DNA of 64,000 bases from assembly GCA_951799405.1 (NCBI GenBank), contig OX637350.1:7735852-7799851 (forward strand), in the 5' to 3' direction. Position numbers and translations under genes: made by a program. Source of the DNA: Agapetus fuscipes (taxonomy: Eukaryota > Arthropoda > Insecta > Trichoptera > Glossosomatidae). This document shows, in pieces, positions 21,210 to 32,899 of the stretch. Position 1 is the first letter of the stretch; every line of letters starts with the position of its first letter. The notes under the pieces are model-generated. The model did no database searches. It was not told the origin of the DNA and saw only the letters and a list, made by a program, of their open reading frames with translations.

Positions 21210-21850
21210 TTCTTTAAAAACCTTGAATTACAATTTATCTTTGCGTATGTGTATCAGAAACAATTGAAAACTAGTTTGCGCCGGTAAATCTTGCAAAATC
21301 ATTTCATGTTCTTATTTTATTCAATAAGTCACATCTTTCACGCCAAATTACCCATGCATCAATGCTAAATGCAAGCCTTCAAAGGAGTGAATTCATTACA
21401 CCAAATGACCCGCCATTAAGTAAAGGGGGGCGCCGTTTTGTTTGGTCTACACACTGCCCGGGGCGACAGCTCTGTGCGCACGGCACACTGAATCCTGCTC
21501 TTGCTGCGGGTTCAAACCAACACAGTGCTTGAATGCATGTGGTTTTGAGGCTAGTAAGGTGTTGACAGCATATAAAATATAAAGTGTGCTCATATGAATG
21601 GCAATTAGAAGAAACATTTATAAAAAAATTACGTTCTTTATTATTGTTTCCATGTTTGAATTTAAGAAAAACGTGTCAATCGTAATTACTTTATTTTTTT
21701 TAGAAAAATATTTCATAGTGCAGAAAAAACTTTTTGTCTTTCTCATGTAAATTCCAGTTTTTTATGATGTAAGAATCATATTTAGATATTTTAAAGGCAC
21801 ATGAATTTTTCATCCCAGCAACAGCGAAGGGCATAATCTGAATATTTAAT
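21210..21850. other. No gene recognised
   Basis: Includes a GC-richer patch (21425-21530) with no recognisable gene. Confidence 0.4.
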
Positions 21851-22114
21851 TGTACATATAGTGTTACTTCTCGCCGAGTTATCCTTGAAGGGTTACGCAT
21901 GTGGCGACTTAAACCCTTTTTATTTTTACAGGTAAAGGAGCCGGCCTTACGCCAACCGATTCAGTTGAAGTGGGGTATCCCAGCTCCCGAGGGGGTTGGT
22001 GCTTATTTATTCTGAAAGGTTATTTATTTTGAGGTTATTACACATCGGTGGGATTCGAACCCGGGCTCACGGCATGGAATGCTAGCACTCCACCAACTGA
22101 TCTATAGACCGGAC
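21851..22114 (-). mobile_element. tRNA-derived SINE, family B, copy 4
   Basis: On the minus strand: GTCCGGTCTATAGATCAGTT head, GGGTTCGAATCCCACCGATG B box, body with a GGTT/AACC-rich deviation, core GGTTGGCGTAAGGCCGGC, hairpin ACCCTTCAAGGAT and the end AGTAACACTATATGTAC. Confidence 0.85.
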
Positions 22115-22475
22115 CAACTTTCCGATTACGAGTCTGGTCACCGCTAGCTACTTACTACTTGCAACTGCCCACTTGTCCATGTCTGCAGCAGGCATGACTC
22201 TTGGTGTATGTATGCCTACATGAGCCGTGTATGCTGCAGGTACTCCTGGTAATTCCATGCAGATTGCAGACCGCAGTCTCCACCACGTGATATCATTACC
22301 GATCTCAGATGAAGTATTACCTGCCAGCAGTCTCTAGCGCAGTAGCAGGAACGCCCTGAGACCATGGGACACCTACGAATCTATAAATTCAATTAAATTT
22401 CCAACGAAAAGCTAAAATTTAAATGTATATTTTTAATTAAATGATAAAAAAAAGTTAAGATGTCATACAGATAGG

Positions 22476-22705
22476 TCACTAAATGATGAGTTGGTGATTT
22501 CTTTATAGCGCCGTTTCGTAATGTAGTCACTCCAAGGGCGCTTGCGCAAATGATGCCAGAAATTTGCTTGTCTTCAGTGCATTCGGAACTTTCCATGGTC
22601 CTCTAGCTCTCTCACATGATGAGGCTGGCGGTTTCAGACCAGAGGACCAGCAACTGCAAATACACGCTCTCCAAACACCGTGTAAACTCTTCTGGAGCAA
22701 ATACC
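22476..22705 (-). pseudogene. L2/CR1-like LINE C-terminal fragment
   Basis: About 90% like 14645-14895 by eye over CGGCGCTATAAAG, GTAGTCACTCCAAGGGCGCT (plus-strand sense), ATGATGCCAGAAATTTGCTT and CTTTCCATGGTCCTCTAGC. The GERxFAVA-LxP motif is present, but small indels break the frame. Confidence 0.7.
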
Positions 22706-22867
22706 TTCTATTATTTTGTTATTGATTGCTAACGGCCTCAGTTACATATTGTGTGACAGCCCACCGAGATATATAATTTCGTTAAAGCGTTCAAAATACG
22801 TTCCAACTCTATTATTTACCACGCAAGATTCAGGGCCATATCGCTTGTCTCTATAAACTATTATTGA

Positions 22868-23047
22868 TAATAATCTAAGTTGCAAAGATATGTTGACAAT
22901 AAAAACTCATATTAAATGCGTGCCCGTAAACAGACACGTGTAAGTTTGCGTTTACAAATGCTACATGTGTGCTTACAAATTAAAATTAAAACCTCAAATG
23001 CACATAAACCAAGCAACTTTTGCGGACCTTCCCTGAAACAGGGGTGC
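22868..23047 (-). mobile_element. SINE-like family A, copy 5
   Basis: On the minus strand: hairpin CCCTGTTTCAGGG, AAGGTCCGCAAAAGTTGC, GTGCATTTGAGG, CGTGTCTGTTTACGGGC and a tail starting GCAACTTAGATT. The 5' third of the family is missing. Confidence 0.8.
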
Positions 23048-23319
23048 CGTCTCAAGTTTAATAAAAGCATCTTAGCTCACCATATTCATCATCGTCATTT
23101 GAGTTGTACCTATTGTTTTCTGATTCAGATTTTTTTTTGTGTTCCTCGCACCAAAAATGCCGCCCTTGGGCATTGCACCATCTGCACACACTCCCTGCCC
23201 GTCCCTGTTTGTCTCTAATGGAAAAGCCAACGTCTCTTCCAATAACTTATGTATACAACATACGTATCCACTAATAGAGTTGGGGAATTATTCAAATGCA
23301 TTTTCCTTTGTCTAGAACT

Positions 23320-23478
23320 GCACTCCGAGTATAAAACATTGCGTTAAATCCTCCAGATTTCGTTCATCGAAAGAATGTTTGAAAATTAAATCACTCACTA
23401 GGTGTGCCATCGTATATTTAATATATTTTAGATTTACGCAATCGAAGGAGTTTATGGAAATGTTTTATAATCGTAGCA
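23320..23478. repeat. Short palindromic element (GCGTAAAT subfamily)
   Basis: Left CCGAGTATAAAACATTGCG and CCAGATTTCGTTCATCG, right TTTAGATTTACGCAATCG and AATGTTTTATAATCG. The centre TCACTCACTAGGTGTGCCATCG matches those at 7084 and 51262. Confidence 0.6.
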
Positions 23479-23529
23479 CTAGTATCCTGTGGCCATATAC
23501 ATTTAGAATCAAAAGCGACAATCTAGTAG

Positions 23530-23867
23530 TGTTACGAATGTGTGATTGTGTGTGTTTTTTTACTTATGTGAGTGTGTCTCTAGATCGGGGTGTTTTGCTA
23601 ATTGTACTAATGTTTACTCCAATATTCTGGCAAAATCTCACATCTCCCAGTTCGCAATGTTTCGAGAACCGTCCTTATGTCATACTGTATAAAGGGCTGA
23701 AGCTGTCTGTAGCGGAGACTTGTATCAGAGTTAGTGAGCAGTACAGTATAAAAATTAACTCTGTTCGAACCAAATGTGTATCTCAAAATAAATTGCGTAT
23801 CTAAAAATAAATTGCGTAAAATAAATTATTGTAATGTTTTTTTTAATTGAGGCTGTAAATCGTAACG
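23530..23867 (+). mobile_element. Solo LTR, subgroup gamma, with GTAG target duplication
   Basis: It starts TGTTACGAATGTGTG and ends TCGTAACG, with the last base apparently mutated from A. It is flanked by GTAG on both sides (23526-23529 and 23868-23871). A TATA-like CTGTATAAAGGG lies near 23690, and AAATAAATT signals lie near 23787-23828. Copies at about 32900-33250 and 55312-55636 share ACCAAATGTG and the same start. A 4-bp duplication fits Ty3/gypsy-type integration. Confidence 0.8.
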
Positions 23868-24286
23868 GTAGATAAAATGATGCGGAAGTTATCAGTGTTG
23901 CTATATATTTATCTTATTTCCGAAAATAAACCTAGATAGTTAGCTTTGATTCTATACGACTCTTATTTGAGCCTGTGTTGTTTACAAGGTGCATATCAAT
24001 TTGAATGTAATGGGTGAATCATCGATACAATGTAGCCTGTGGTAGTTTATCACCCGTATATTGCATAAGCCTTACCTCGGGCTGTTCTTTGCACGTTTCT
24101 CCCAATCAACCGTCCAATGAGGATATCGTATTGTATATATATAAACCATGGAAATTTATCTAGGAAATAATAAGATAATGCGAATCGAGTTATAGAACCA
24201 AATGCAGAAATCTGGGATTTTTTTCAAAATATCATAAGAAGATATTGGAACACAGAAATGACAATTCCTGTGTATTTTATTGGTCT
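23868..24286. other. No gene recognised
   Basis: AT-rich spacer with no recognised feature. Confidence 0.5.
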
Positions 24287-24774
24287 TTATCTATAATCTA
24301 ACGGGGCTATTCTTAGACATTTTAGTCGTCGGTTGAGCCCACGCTTTGACAAACTAATGGTGCCTGAGCTGGAAGTTTCACCAGCACGGCCATTCTTACC
24401 CACCGAATTTTGTAATATTTGTTTGAAAACAAATCAGCTGTTCACTTGTGGCCATCTTGGATTGACAGGTCTTCATACAAATGCATCATTAGTTTGTCAA
24501 AGCGTGGGCTCAACCGACGACTAAAGTGTCTAAGAATAGCCCCGAAAGTTGCAAATATATATTGTCATTTAGGGCTCATGTTTAATGCAAGCTCATATAA
24601 ATTCGCGTTTACACATGCTGCGTGTGTACATAAAAAATAAACTAAACCTCGCATGAACATAAACTTTGCAACTCCTGCCGCCTTTCCCTGAAACCGGTTT
24701 TTCCTGAAATTGGCACAAGTGAACCAATTTTTTACAGCATGGGGGTTAGCTTCATATGAACCTATTGGTCAAGA
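24287..24774 (-). mobile_element. SINE-like family A, copy 6, split by a MITE
   Basis: The tail end (24287-24301, CTATAATCTAA) and the rest (24545-24774, AAAGTTGCAAATATA onward) are parts of one minus-strand family A copy. The core has decayed to CGGTTTCAGGG and CAGCATGGGGGTTAGC. The MITE 24302-24544 lies inside its tail. Confidence 0.8.
24302..24544. mobile_element. MITE with long, nearly perfect terminal inverted repeats
   Basis: The first 59 bp (CGGGGCTATTCTTAGACA, then TTAGTCGTCGGTTGAGCCC and GCTTTGACAAACTAATG) are mirrored almost perfectly at 24483-24544. Removing the 243-bp element and one TAA restores the normal family A sequence ATAATCTAAGTTGC. The target duplication is therefore 3 bp, TAA on the left and AAA on the right. 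This fits a PIF/Harbinger-type (TWA) non-autonomous element. Confidence 0.85.
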
Positions 24775-25176
24775 TATTTTTTCTCATTTTCTAAAAAAAA
24801 TCCAAAATTGACGTCGGAAATTTTAACATAGATTTCAAAAGGAATTTTGTACGGAAATATGTGGTGAAGTGAGCTCTGTGGATTTCTGTAAAATCTGATA
24901 AAAAATTCAAACCTTCTGGTATACATTTTCTTCTATCCTCAGCTTGGCCACTACGGTACTAAATGTTATTCTTTCAATCAACTATGTTGAATGGTTAGTC
25001 ACTGTTGTAAAGCTGTGCACACTTCTGGCACAACACGAAGAAGTAGTGAGTTGGTTTCCCGTTACGACATGACTGTCCCGATGTCCCCCGTATTGTTATC
25101 AACTTCAGCTGCATGTGATGTTCCTCCCACGTCCTTAACGAAGCGACATCCTCCATTCACCATGAAGATCAGTAAT
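24775..25176. other. No gene recognised
   Basis: A possible coding-like composition near 24995-25176 has no homology that I recognise. Confidence 0.4.
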
Positions 25177-25312
25177 CTACGTTCAAACTCAACCATAGAG
25201 TTTCACCAAAAATGCTTTGAAACCAAACAAGCCAACTAGAGGCGTTGTTATGGTATCCTCAAATTTTTGGTTAACGCTTCACTTTGACTTAAATGTAATT
25301 TTGTGTACTTGA
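25177..25312. repeat. Short palindromic element, GAGGCGTTG-centred
   Basis: Left CGTTCAAACTCAACCATAG with TTTCACCAAAAATGC, right ATTTTTGGTTAACGCTTCAC and GTACTTGAGGACAG. The centre is AACTAGAGGCGTTGTTATGG. It has the same design as 58652-58796 and 41228-41342. Confidence 0.6.
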
Positions 25313-28300
25313 GGACAGGAACAGGACATTGTCCAAAAGATCAGCAAACATAGTACAAGAAGGTGTAATACTTTGCATACAGAGTATAATTTTTTTCGTT
25401 TACACTCATTGCTTTGTAACAAAAATATATGGAAATTAAAACAGCTCTTGTAGAGAGCGTTTTGCTTTCTTGGTATTTTTTGGTAGAACGCTGTGGTTGA
25501 GTTGAACTGGTATCAGAAGTAGATGCTTTTTGTGCCATGTCAGCTGTTCAGATCATCCGACACTTATCGTTTAAATCTCTTTGATTGTCAAAAAAATGTC
25601 TCTTGATTTAAACGCCTCTATATTCCAGTTTTGCCATTGCGAAATCTTACATGCGTAAACCGTTATTGAAAGATAAGATTACGATTATATTTTACATGTT
25701 TTTCAGCATTAATAGCTGTTTTTTCTCAAATTCAACCGCTGATTGAATTCTTGATTGGATTAGGTATATCTACAGGAAAAGCTACAGATGTACACGACTT
25801 AAACTGAATTTAGAAGACAGTTAAATGAGGGCGTTGTTATGACTTTAGGGCCTTCAAACTGATGAGTTTTATTTTTTTTATCTTCAAAAAATACTTCTTA
25901 AATTTATCAATCCATCTGACATCACATTAAACTACTTGTATAAAAAGTGACGTTTTAAAATATGGCGATTTTAGTTACAATTTTCACCTTGTTCTGTTTA
26001 AGTCGTGCCGATCCGTACATGTATGTTTTGCAATATGTTGTCAATTTTTGTACAGGAATAAATCTATAAAAGTCGTTTAAACAACCAGGTCTTTGTGTAA
26101 ATTTTGACACTGAAGAACATATCGATTTGAAGATTTCTTACCTTTGGGCTGTGGTAGTAAATAGGTTTTGAGAAGATTGAGTACGGTCAATTGCAGACAA
26201 ACTTATGCCTCTAAATATGTATTTCTAGATTTCATGCCATTCATATGAATGTCATTTGATTTCACACTATCCCACTTACTTCACAATAAACAACTCACTG
26301 AACGCAATTCCGAGATCCTTTCAAACATTCGCAGACTAATCCGTCTCAGGGTGCGGTGTACGTGACTCATGGTACGACCAGGGGCGGTGGGTATATATAA
26401 CCTTCGCCTCATCCCGACCGTGTCCACCCACTACAATATCTGAAACCTCACATGCCAAGAACTACCTCCTCCCATTATCTGTGCGCCTGGTATCTTATTT
26501 GGACAACGCAACACAATGCTACCATAAAAAAAATCAAACCCAAAATCTCTACTATACTTATAAGACGTAAAGAAATTTATCCAGCACCTCTTGTGGGTGT
26601 TTTACTTGCCACATTTTTTAAGTAAAATGCTGTGCTTGATTTTTAACGTAGAGTTTTATACTTGGGGTACCGAATCTGTTCCAAACTCCTTTGTTAAATT
26701 AATAACACAGATTTCATTTTTTCGTGTGGTCATAAATTTCAGGCTAAGCTCGGATTTAAATTCAATGTTTGTTTTATCAAAAGTGTATTTAGATAATAAA
26801 TTATTTTTTTGAAATAGGTAATCTTTATTAATGTATGTCGTCGGGGCTTTTCAAAAACTACGTCTTTTTTGTTATCTTGGATATTCATTTGTCAGCAGGA
26901 AACTTTTGTCTTTTTTGGAGAAAAGAAAGATTGGGTGCCAGACGTTGAGGCTTTTTAAATGAGCTTATCAAAGCCTTAAATATATTATTTTTATGATAGA
27001 ATCATTACGGTCTAGTTGTAACATTAATTTAAACCCCGTCAACAAAAAAACTGCCTAATTTAATAAAATAATAAAATTCACAGACAGAACAAACAACAAA
27101 AAAGTAGACATTTTATTATTTTAGTAGATATTAAATTAAAGGTCGTACATGAAGGTTAAATAGAGTAGGTCACATAATCTAATAAAAAACAAAAAATAAC
27201 GTGTTAACGATGAAACCTTTTTTTGAAAAACAAAAAAAAATGCGCAAAGTCCTCGCGTGTGAGTGAGTATTAAAAAGCTGCCGAAATAAAGAGCTTTTAA
27301 TTTCAGTATGTAACGCTACTCACATAAACTGGGCGTTGTTGGCTGTTCATTATATTTGGTTTTGTTCGGTAACGAGGCTGTCGTGCGACATGAAGTGTTG
27401 TTAAAGCTACACAGATGAGGAATTAAAGCTCTACAAGGACGGAGGATTTCGAAACCACATTGAAAACTTTTTATTTTTATTTTCCGAAAACTACAGACTT
27501 GATTTTTTTATTATATTTGTTTAATCCTTTCGGGCCAGACCATATTTTATTTGCCGCTTTATCTTCGTCTGCCAATGTTTCACTTTGACGAGCAGAAAGC
27601 ATTTTCATGGCTGGTTATTAAAGCGACGAGAGAATATTTACTTCAGCTTACGGTTGGTCACTGGCTGAGAGTATGATGATTATATCCATCGGTTTTTTTA
27701 GTGGTGTTGTAAAGGTGGTAGGGAATGGTGGTGTTTTTTTCCCTTATGATATAAGGGCTGGAAAATTATCCAAACTTGCAATGAAATGTTTTGGAAAATA
27801 TTAGCAACCCATCCTTTTAAAAATCACGTGTTATTTCGGATACAATATAGCTACGGTAATGCAGCCCTTGTGCTTGTTAATTAAAAATTATAATTGTTGT
27901 AATAAATAAATAAAATATCCTGTTATTGCTCTCTGTCATATTGTTTTCTTTTTTTCTTTATTCTTAACAAAGACTTAGCACACATTTTATTCTCACATTT
28001 TTTTGTGTGATGCACAACCTTTTTCCTTGAGGCATGCGGATGTCAGATTGACCCGATCGGTTTCTTGACCTGGGCACATGTTTTCATAGGTGAGCGTTCC
28101 CCGCCACTTCCACCCAACATTTGGGCATCCCGCCAAACGTCATCAGTGTCTCAGCAAGCCAATTGACACGCATTTAAGATCTGAGATGTATGGTCCTGGA
28201 TTGCACGCATACAAATGTATTCAAAAATAAAAATTATAACCCTCAGTCAATGCTTCTAATTCCAAATCCTTTTAAGATAAGGTAATTGCTGTTCTCGAAA

Positions 28301-28515
28301 CCCTGAAACATCTAATGGATCTTTTTGAAAGTGCATGAAGCTAAAAATAAACTGCTTTGACACGGACAAAATGGAATGTTGCATCACCATAGTCTTGGAT
28401 CCCTATTGAATTCCAATACCAATCACATTAAGAAGTATTTCCTAAATTTATGTTCTATCGAAATAGGAGGTTCATCATTCATCTTTTTAATTTTTTTTTT
28501 AAATTTAAAAAAATA
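25313..28515. other. Long stretch with no gene recognised
   Basis: About 3.2 kb. It contains a lone palindrome half-element ending TTTTATACTTGGGGTACCG at about 26670, and TTAAATGAGGGCGTTGTTATG near 25823 that resembles a palindrome centre. There are also AT-rich blocks. I found no exon. Confidence 0.45.
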
Positions 28516-28735
28516 GATTTGTGAAGAGGAATGCAATTCACCAACCTATTCACCAACCTATTCTGCCTGGCCAGAAACAGGTATTAATATCATCATTTAA
28601 TAATTCATTATTGTTTATTATTAATGAATTATTAAATAATAATTACCCAATAACATCTGTTGAACCAGGGTCAAAGTTAAAGTCAAGTGACCCAAGCGGG
28701 GATCGAACCAACGTTGTTCCATTCGAAACACGCTA
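28516..28735 (-). mobile_element. SINE-like family D, copy 1
   Basis: Read on the minus strand it has GGTTCGATCCCCGCTTGGGT (B box), then TTTGACCCTGGTTCAACAGA, CTGGCCAGGCAGAATAGG, TTGGTGAATTGCATTC and CACAAATCT. The same blocks in the same order occur at 35491-35703 on the plus strand, which defines the family. A 46-bp AT hairpin (28595-28640) lies inside this copy only. Confidence 0.65.
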
Positions 28736-29370
28736 GAAAGATTATTCATCTTCAATCAAACATCTTCTTCCAACCTAATCCGTTTGTGCCTCAATAGTTC
28801 TGCCTCATACAACGTTGGCTCTTACTTATCCTCCCAGCTCTTTTCAGTGCATCTTTCTTGTTTCTGTATTCTTATGCACGCAAGGTGTTTTAGTCTCTGG
28901 AAGGCCATTACTTCAATTCAACTATTCTTTAGGGTTTCGAACACCTCTTCCTGCCCTACCCATCTCTCGCGTTGTTCCCGCACCCAACAGTATAAAGCAT
29001 TAAAACCAAGCCCGCAAAATGTAGGTATTTCGCCAGACTTGCATAATATATTTCAGGAGCTTCCTTGAATAACTGTTGCAAATTTATTACCTTTGCCTGT
29101 AAAAAGTTTTCATTCCTACAAAGTGCATTAGGTGGAGCTGCCGAGTTTATGGCAACACTTTATATTTTCTATTCAAAAACATTTCAAAAAAATTAACTTT
29201 TTTTTGCACTTTAATGTACTTTTCTTGTTAAATATAACCGATGAGTAAGTAATTATAAAAAGAGATTTATTGAAATCTGAGAAACCTAGTCCCAAAACTA
29301 AAATAGGATATTTTTCATATTCTAAAAGGTCCTTCCAGACAATATAGCGACGACCAAGCTCGCAAAAGAT
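28736..29370. other. No gene recognised
   Basis: Contains an open stretch (28784-29068) without recognisable homology or splice context. Confidence 0.4.
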
Positions 29371-29437
29371 CCGGTCGATAGCTCAGTTGATAGAATGCTT
29401 GCATTCCATGCCGAGAGCAAGGGTTCTTTCCCCACCG

Positions 29438-29484
<47 letters not shown>

Positions 29485-29717
29485 GAGTGTGTCAGAAATG
29501 ATTTCCCGTTTTGATGTTTATTTCAAACTCAAGGTTTACTCAGCCTTCACAAGAACCAGGCCTCTCGGGAGCTCGGAAACCCCCACTTCAACTGAAGTGG
29601 TTGGTGTGAGGCTGGCCCTTTACCCGTAAAAATAAAAAGGTCCCGCATTGCCAAATGCAACCCCTTCGGGGATAACGCAGGCAAGGAGTTACACTATATG
29701 TATGTGTCGCTTAGTAG
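29371..29717 (+). mobile_element. tRNA-derived SINE, family B, copy 5, with internal poly(A)
   Basis: TCCGGTCGATAGCTCAGTTG head, degraded B box (GGGTTCTTTCCCCACCG), then a run of 45 A (29438-29482) before GTGTCAGAAATGATTTCC. The core GGTTGGTGTGAGGCTGGCC, hairpin ACCCCTTCGGGGAT and end AGTTACACTATATGTATG follow. The A-run sits where the tRNA part meets the body. Confidence 0.85.
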
Positions 29718-30280
29718 CATTTTGCGTCCATCATAAAAAAGTCTTCATTATTAAATGCATATTTTTTGTTCATGCCTCTTGGACTAAGTACTGAAAAAAG
29801 GTATTCTAAAAAAATCTTGTATGTTTTGTTGCATTTGCTGGAAAACTTCATGGATTGCCTTGTTTAAATATCCTACATTGCATTTTCTTTCACATCATGT
29901 TTACAAATTCCGTATACAGAAAATTGCATTCAGCGAATTAATCACAACATTCACGGCTGCATATTTTCCTTCACGTAATTATGTTGATTTACGTGCATTG
30001 GTTACATTATCGACAGCCGGCGGGTTATTGATCGCTGAGTTGAATAACATGGCAAACAAAACAAGGAAATCGGGAAAAAATACAAAAAATTTCATCATCA
30101 TAACAATTAATTCACAGACGTGTAACTTTCGTATACTTTCAACGAACTAAATCATTTTTTATTGAACATTGTAGGCATTTTATCGCCTGAATACGTATGT
30201 GAAGTGAATGTAGGGTTGGGCTAATGAAAAATGATATCGAAATATATATCGAGTCGATATTTTCAAACACTATCTTGATT
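29718..30280. other. No gene recognised
   Basis: An open frame (29821-30150) of about 110 codons has no recognisable domain and ordinary AT-rich composition. I do not call it a gene. Confidence 0.4.
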
Positions 30281-30516
30281 TATAGGTTGGTATGAGGCTC
30301 ACCACCCATACTGTAAGAAATGATTCACTTTGCCAATGTTTCCCCTGTTTCAGGGAAGGTCGGCAAAAGCTGCAAGGTCTATGTTCATTTGAGGTTTGGT
30401 TTTTAATTTGTAAATACACATGCAGAATTTGTAAGCGTGAACTTACACGTGTCTGTTTGTGGGCATGTACTTAATTTTAATCTTAAATTTTAATCTTTAC
30501 AGCTTAGATTATAGAT
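30281..30516 (+). mobile_element. SINE-like family A, copy 7
   Basis: ATAGGTTGGTATGAGGCTCA, CCACCCATACTGTAAG, GTTTCCCCTGTTTCAGGG, GTTCATTTGAGGTTTGG, GCGTGAACTTACACGTGTC, and an ACAGCTTAGATTATAGAT tail. It is full length, tail to tail with copy 8. Confidence 0.85.
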
Positions 30517-30521
30517 CGAAA

Positions 30522-30541
30522 CGCCTCTCTCTCTCTCTCTC
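30522..30541. repeat. (CT)n microsatellite between two SINE tails
   Basis: About nine CT units lie exactly between the 3' tails of family A copies 7 and 8. Confidence 0.85.
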
Positions 30542-30543
30542 TG

Positions 30544-30752
30544 TGAATCTAAGCTGCAAAGATATGTATCATTTGAGATCCATATTAAATGCATTCCCAC
30601 AAGCAGACATGCATAATTTCGCGCTTGAACATGCCGCATGTGGACCTACAATATAAGAAACCCAATCTCAAATGAACATAAGCCCTGCAACTCTTGCCGA
30701 CCTTCCCTGAAGCAGGGGTGACATTGCCAAAGTGAACCATTTTTTACAGTAT
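30544..30752 (-). mobile_element. SINE-like family A, copy 8
   Basis: On the minus strand: GGTTCACTTTGGCAATGTCA, CCCCTGCTTCAGGG, GAGTTGCAGGGCTTATGTTC, GTAGGTCCACATGCGGCATG and GCAGCTTAGATT. It shares diagnostic variants (ATATTGTAGGTCCACATG) with copies 1, 13 and 14, so it belongs to a different subfamily from copies 3, 12 and 15. Confidence 0.85.
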
Positions 30753-32440
30753 GTAGAGAAAAAAATATCGATATTTATATAGAGGAACGTCTGGGGAGGT
30801 AGAACCGTTTTTCAAAAAAAAAAAAAACGAAAGCTGGTGGGGAAAAGATAAAAAAAATGGCTTCCAACAACAGCCGCATTTGGACCAAAGGGGGAAGAAC
30901 ACACATTTTTTTTAAGAAAAAATATCGTTTTTGATATTCCAAAAAAATATCGATTAATGGATAATTTTAATATCGAAGAAAATATCGATAATTAAAAAAA
31001 TATATGTACTTTTGATATATCGCCCATCCCTAAATGCATGTCTAAATCAGTTTTAATCGCATTAACATATCGCCAAACAAATGCCGGATTTCTATGAACC
31101 GACACGCTGTAGAATTTTACACGAATAGGTCCCCGTTATGTAATTAATGAGTGTTTAAACCCACTCATTCAATCGAGATGTAATTATTTTGATGTAAAGA
31201 CACACATTTGGCAAAAGGAAAACAGCATGGTGAATAAAAAGGGATGTCTCGGGTGCTTTTAGGACACATTTAAACAAAACCGTGTGCTTACCTCAATTTG
31301 CTAACATTTCAAATAAATTTCTTACAAAGGGATAAAGATAAATATTATGAGATTATGAGAAAGGTAAATATTTTTATTAAGGTTTGGTGGTTCACTCAGT
31401 GAAAGCCCACTAAAGAATTGATAGATAAAAATCTTGGTTATCGATGTATATATACATTTTTTACAATTTTCAATTTGAAATTGCTTTTACAGTTTACACG
31501 TCAGTTTATTGAATAATGTAAAAAAGGAGAAACATTTTATAAGTCTTCCCGCCAAATGGGTCTTTCTATTTAAGTCAAGCCAACTACGTTGTAGATATCG
31601 TATTAATCTGTGATTTTTTACTTTACAAAATTCAATCGGGCACTGCTACTCTGCTACCATGTTTGTTTAAACTTAAATGCGGGATTACTATATATTTTCT
31701 AGTACTAGTCGCAACCACCACAGTCCACTCGTTACAACTCGTATCGCCATTTGCGGTGGTGGATTTTTTTCTCCATAATTTCAGGCATCGCCTTACTTTC
31801 ACTTGCCGCCGCTGCTGTCGCTGCTCGTTTCGCGATGGGAGGGGAATTCCGAGTGTTTATTCAATCTTGCCCTATAATTAGCTGCTCCTTGTAAGGCGGA
31901 TTGCTTTATCCGAACAGCATCTTTATTCTAGACGTTTGTTTACTTAGGGTCGGCACGCGTGGAGTGCGAGCTATCCAAGTAGATAGGTACTAGAAATTAC
32001 CAATATAGGCATAGCCAGATGTGAACCATCCCGACTAAATCTCCCAACATTGAATAATCTAGTAATTTCCGCATTCTCTTCTTCCTTGAAATCACATACG
32101 AAGTTACACACTTAGTCCCGGTATATAAAGTTTAGTAATATTTTAGTAACTATTTCTTGAACTTTTATTAAAAAAACTCAAGTGCGAGTTAACTAAAACC
32201 GAGAATTACCGAAGTGAGAAGCCCCGCCCCAAAATCTTGGAAATAATTACAATGTCATTAAAAAGCTTTATAACAAACAACTGTTTATAAAAATCATATG
32301 CCTAACCTTCATTAAGCTGAAAAACGACGCAAAAAATGATCAGTTTACAACAATTTTGATGTATCCTCACATTAAAAAATAACAGCTGTTGTCAGTATTA
32401 CGTCACTTTTGATAGTTCAACATGACGCAACACAACTCGC
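30753..32440. other. No gene recognised
   Basis: A cluster of GATATTTTTT/ATCGATA words (30225-31030) surrounds the SINE pair and may be simple-sequence enrichment. I see no exon. Confidence 0.4.
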
Positions 32441-32568
32441 ATCTAATCTACACATACAATGTAACTTCTTGCCTACGTTGTACCCGAACAGGTCGCATGT
32501 GGTGATTCGGGACCTATGTGTTTTTACAGGGAAGGGGGCCGGCCTCACGTCAACCACTTGTTGAAGTG
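32441..32568 (-). mobile_element. SINE family B, copy 6 (5'-truncated)
   Basis: On the minus strand the copy starts in CTTCAACAAGTGGTTGACG, then AGGCCGGCCCCCTTCCCTG, GCATGTGGTG region, GTTACATTGTATGTGTAG. The tRNA head and most of the body are absent. Confidence 0.7.
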
Positions 32569-32899
32569 AAGAAGTAATAAATATTAATTGTAGCAGTTCG
32601 ACGGCCTTAAAGTCATTATAGTGCTTTCATTTATCTATGCTCTAAATTCACTAATATACGTGTAGCACCGTAATTATAGTCCAGAGAAATATGTCTGACA
32701 TGTTTGGCATCCGGAAAATTAACTGCCGATAGAATTTATCGATGAACTTCAACTCTGGAAACTGTTTTGCTTTTTTTTTTTTTTAAACTAAATCAATGGA
32801 CTCTAACGAGATATTGTAAGCTCTGGGGAAAGTAATGAAACCATAATTAGTTAGAAAAGTTCGCGCTTTTAAAAGATTTTCCGTTCTCGTGATAATTTC

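Noticed and set aside
23379..23804. 141-codon open frame
   Set aside because: It runs across a short palindrome and a solo LTR and has no domain. It is a chance frame.
26391..26400. TATATATAA in a GC-richer context as a core promoter
   Set aside because: No initiator, downstream exon or LTR structure could be linked to it. A TATA-like word is expected often in AT-rich DNA.
29821..30150. 110-codon open frame as a gene
   Set aside because: No domain, no signal, no splice context, and composition equal to the surroundings.
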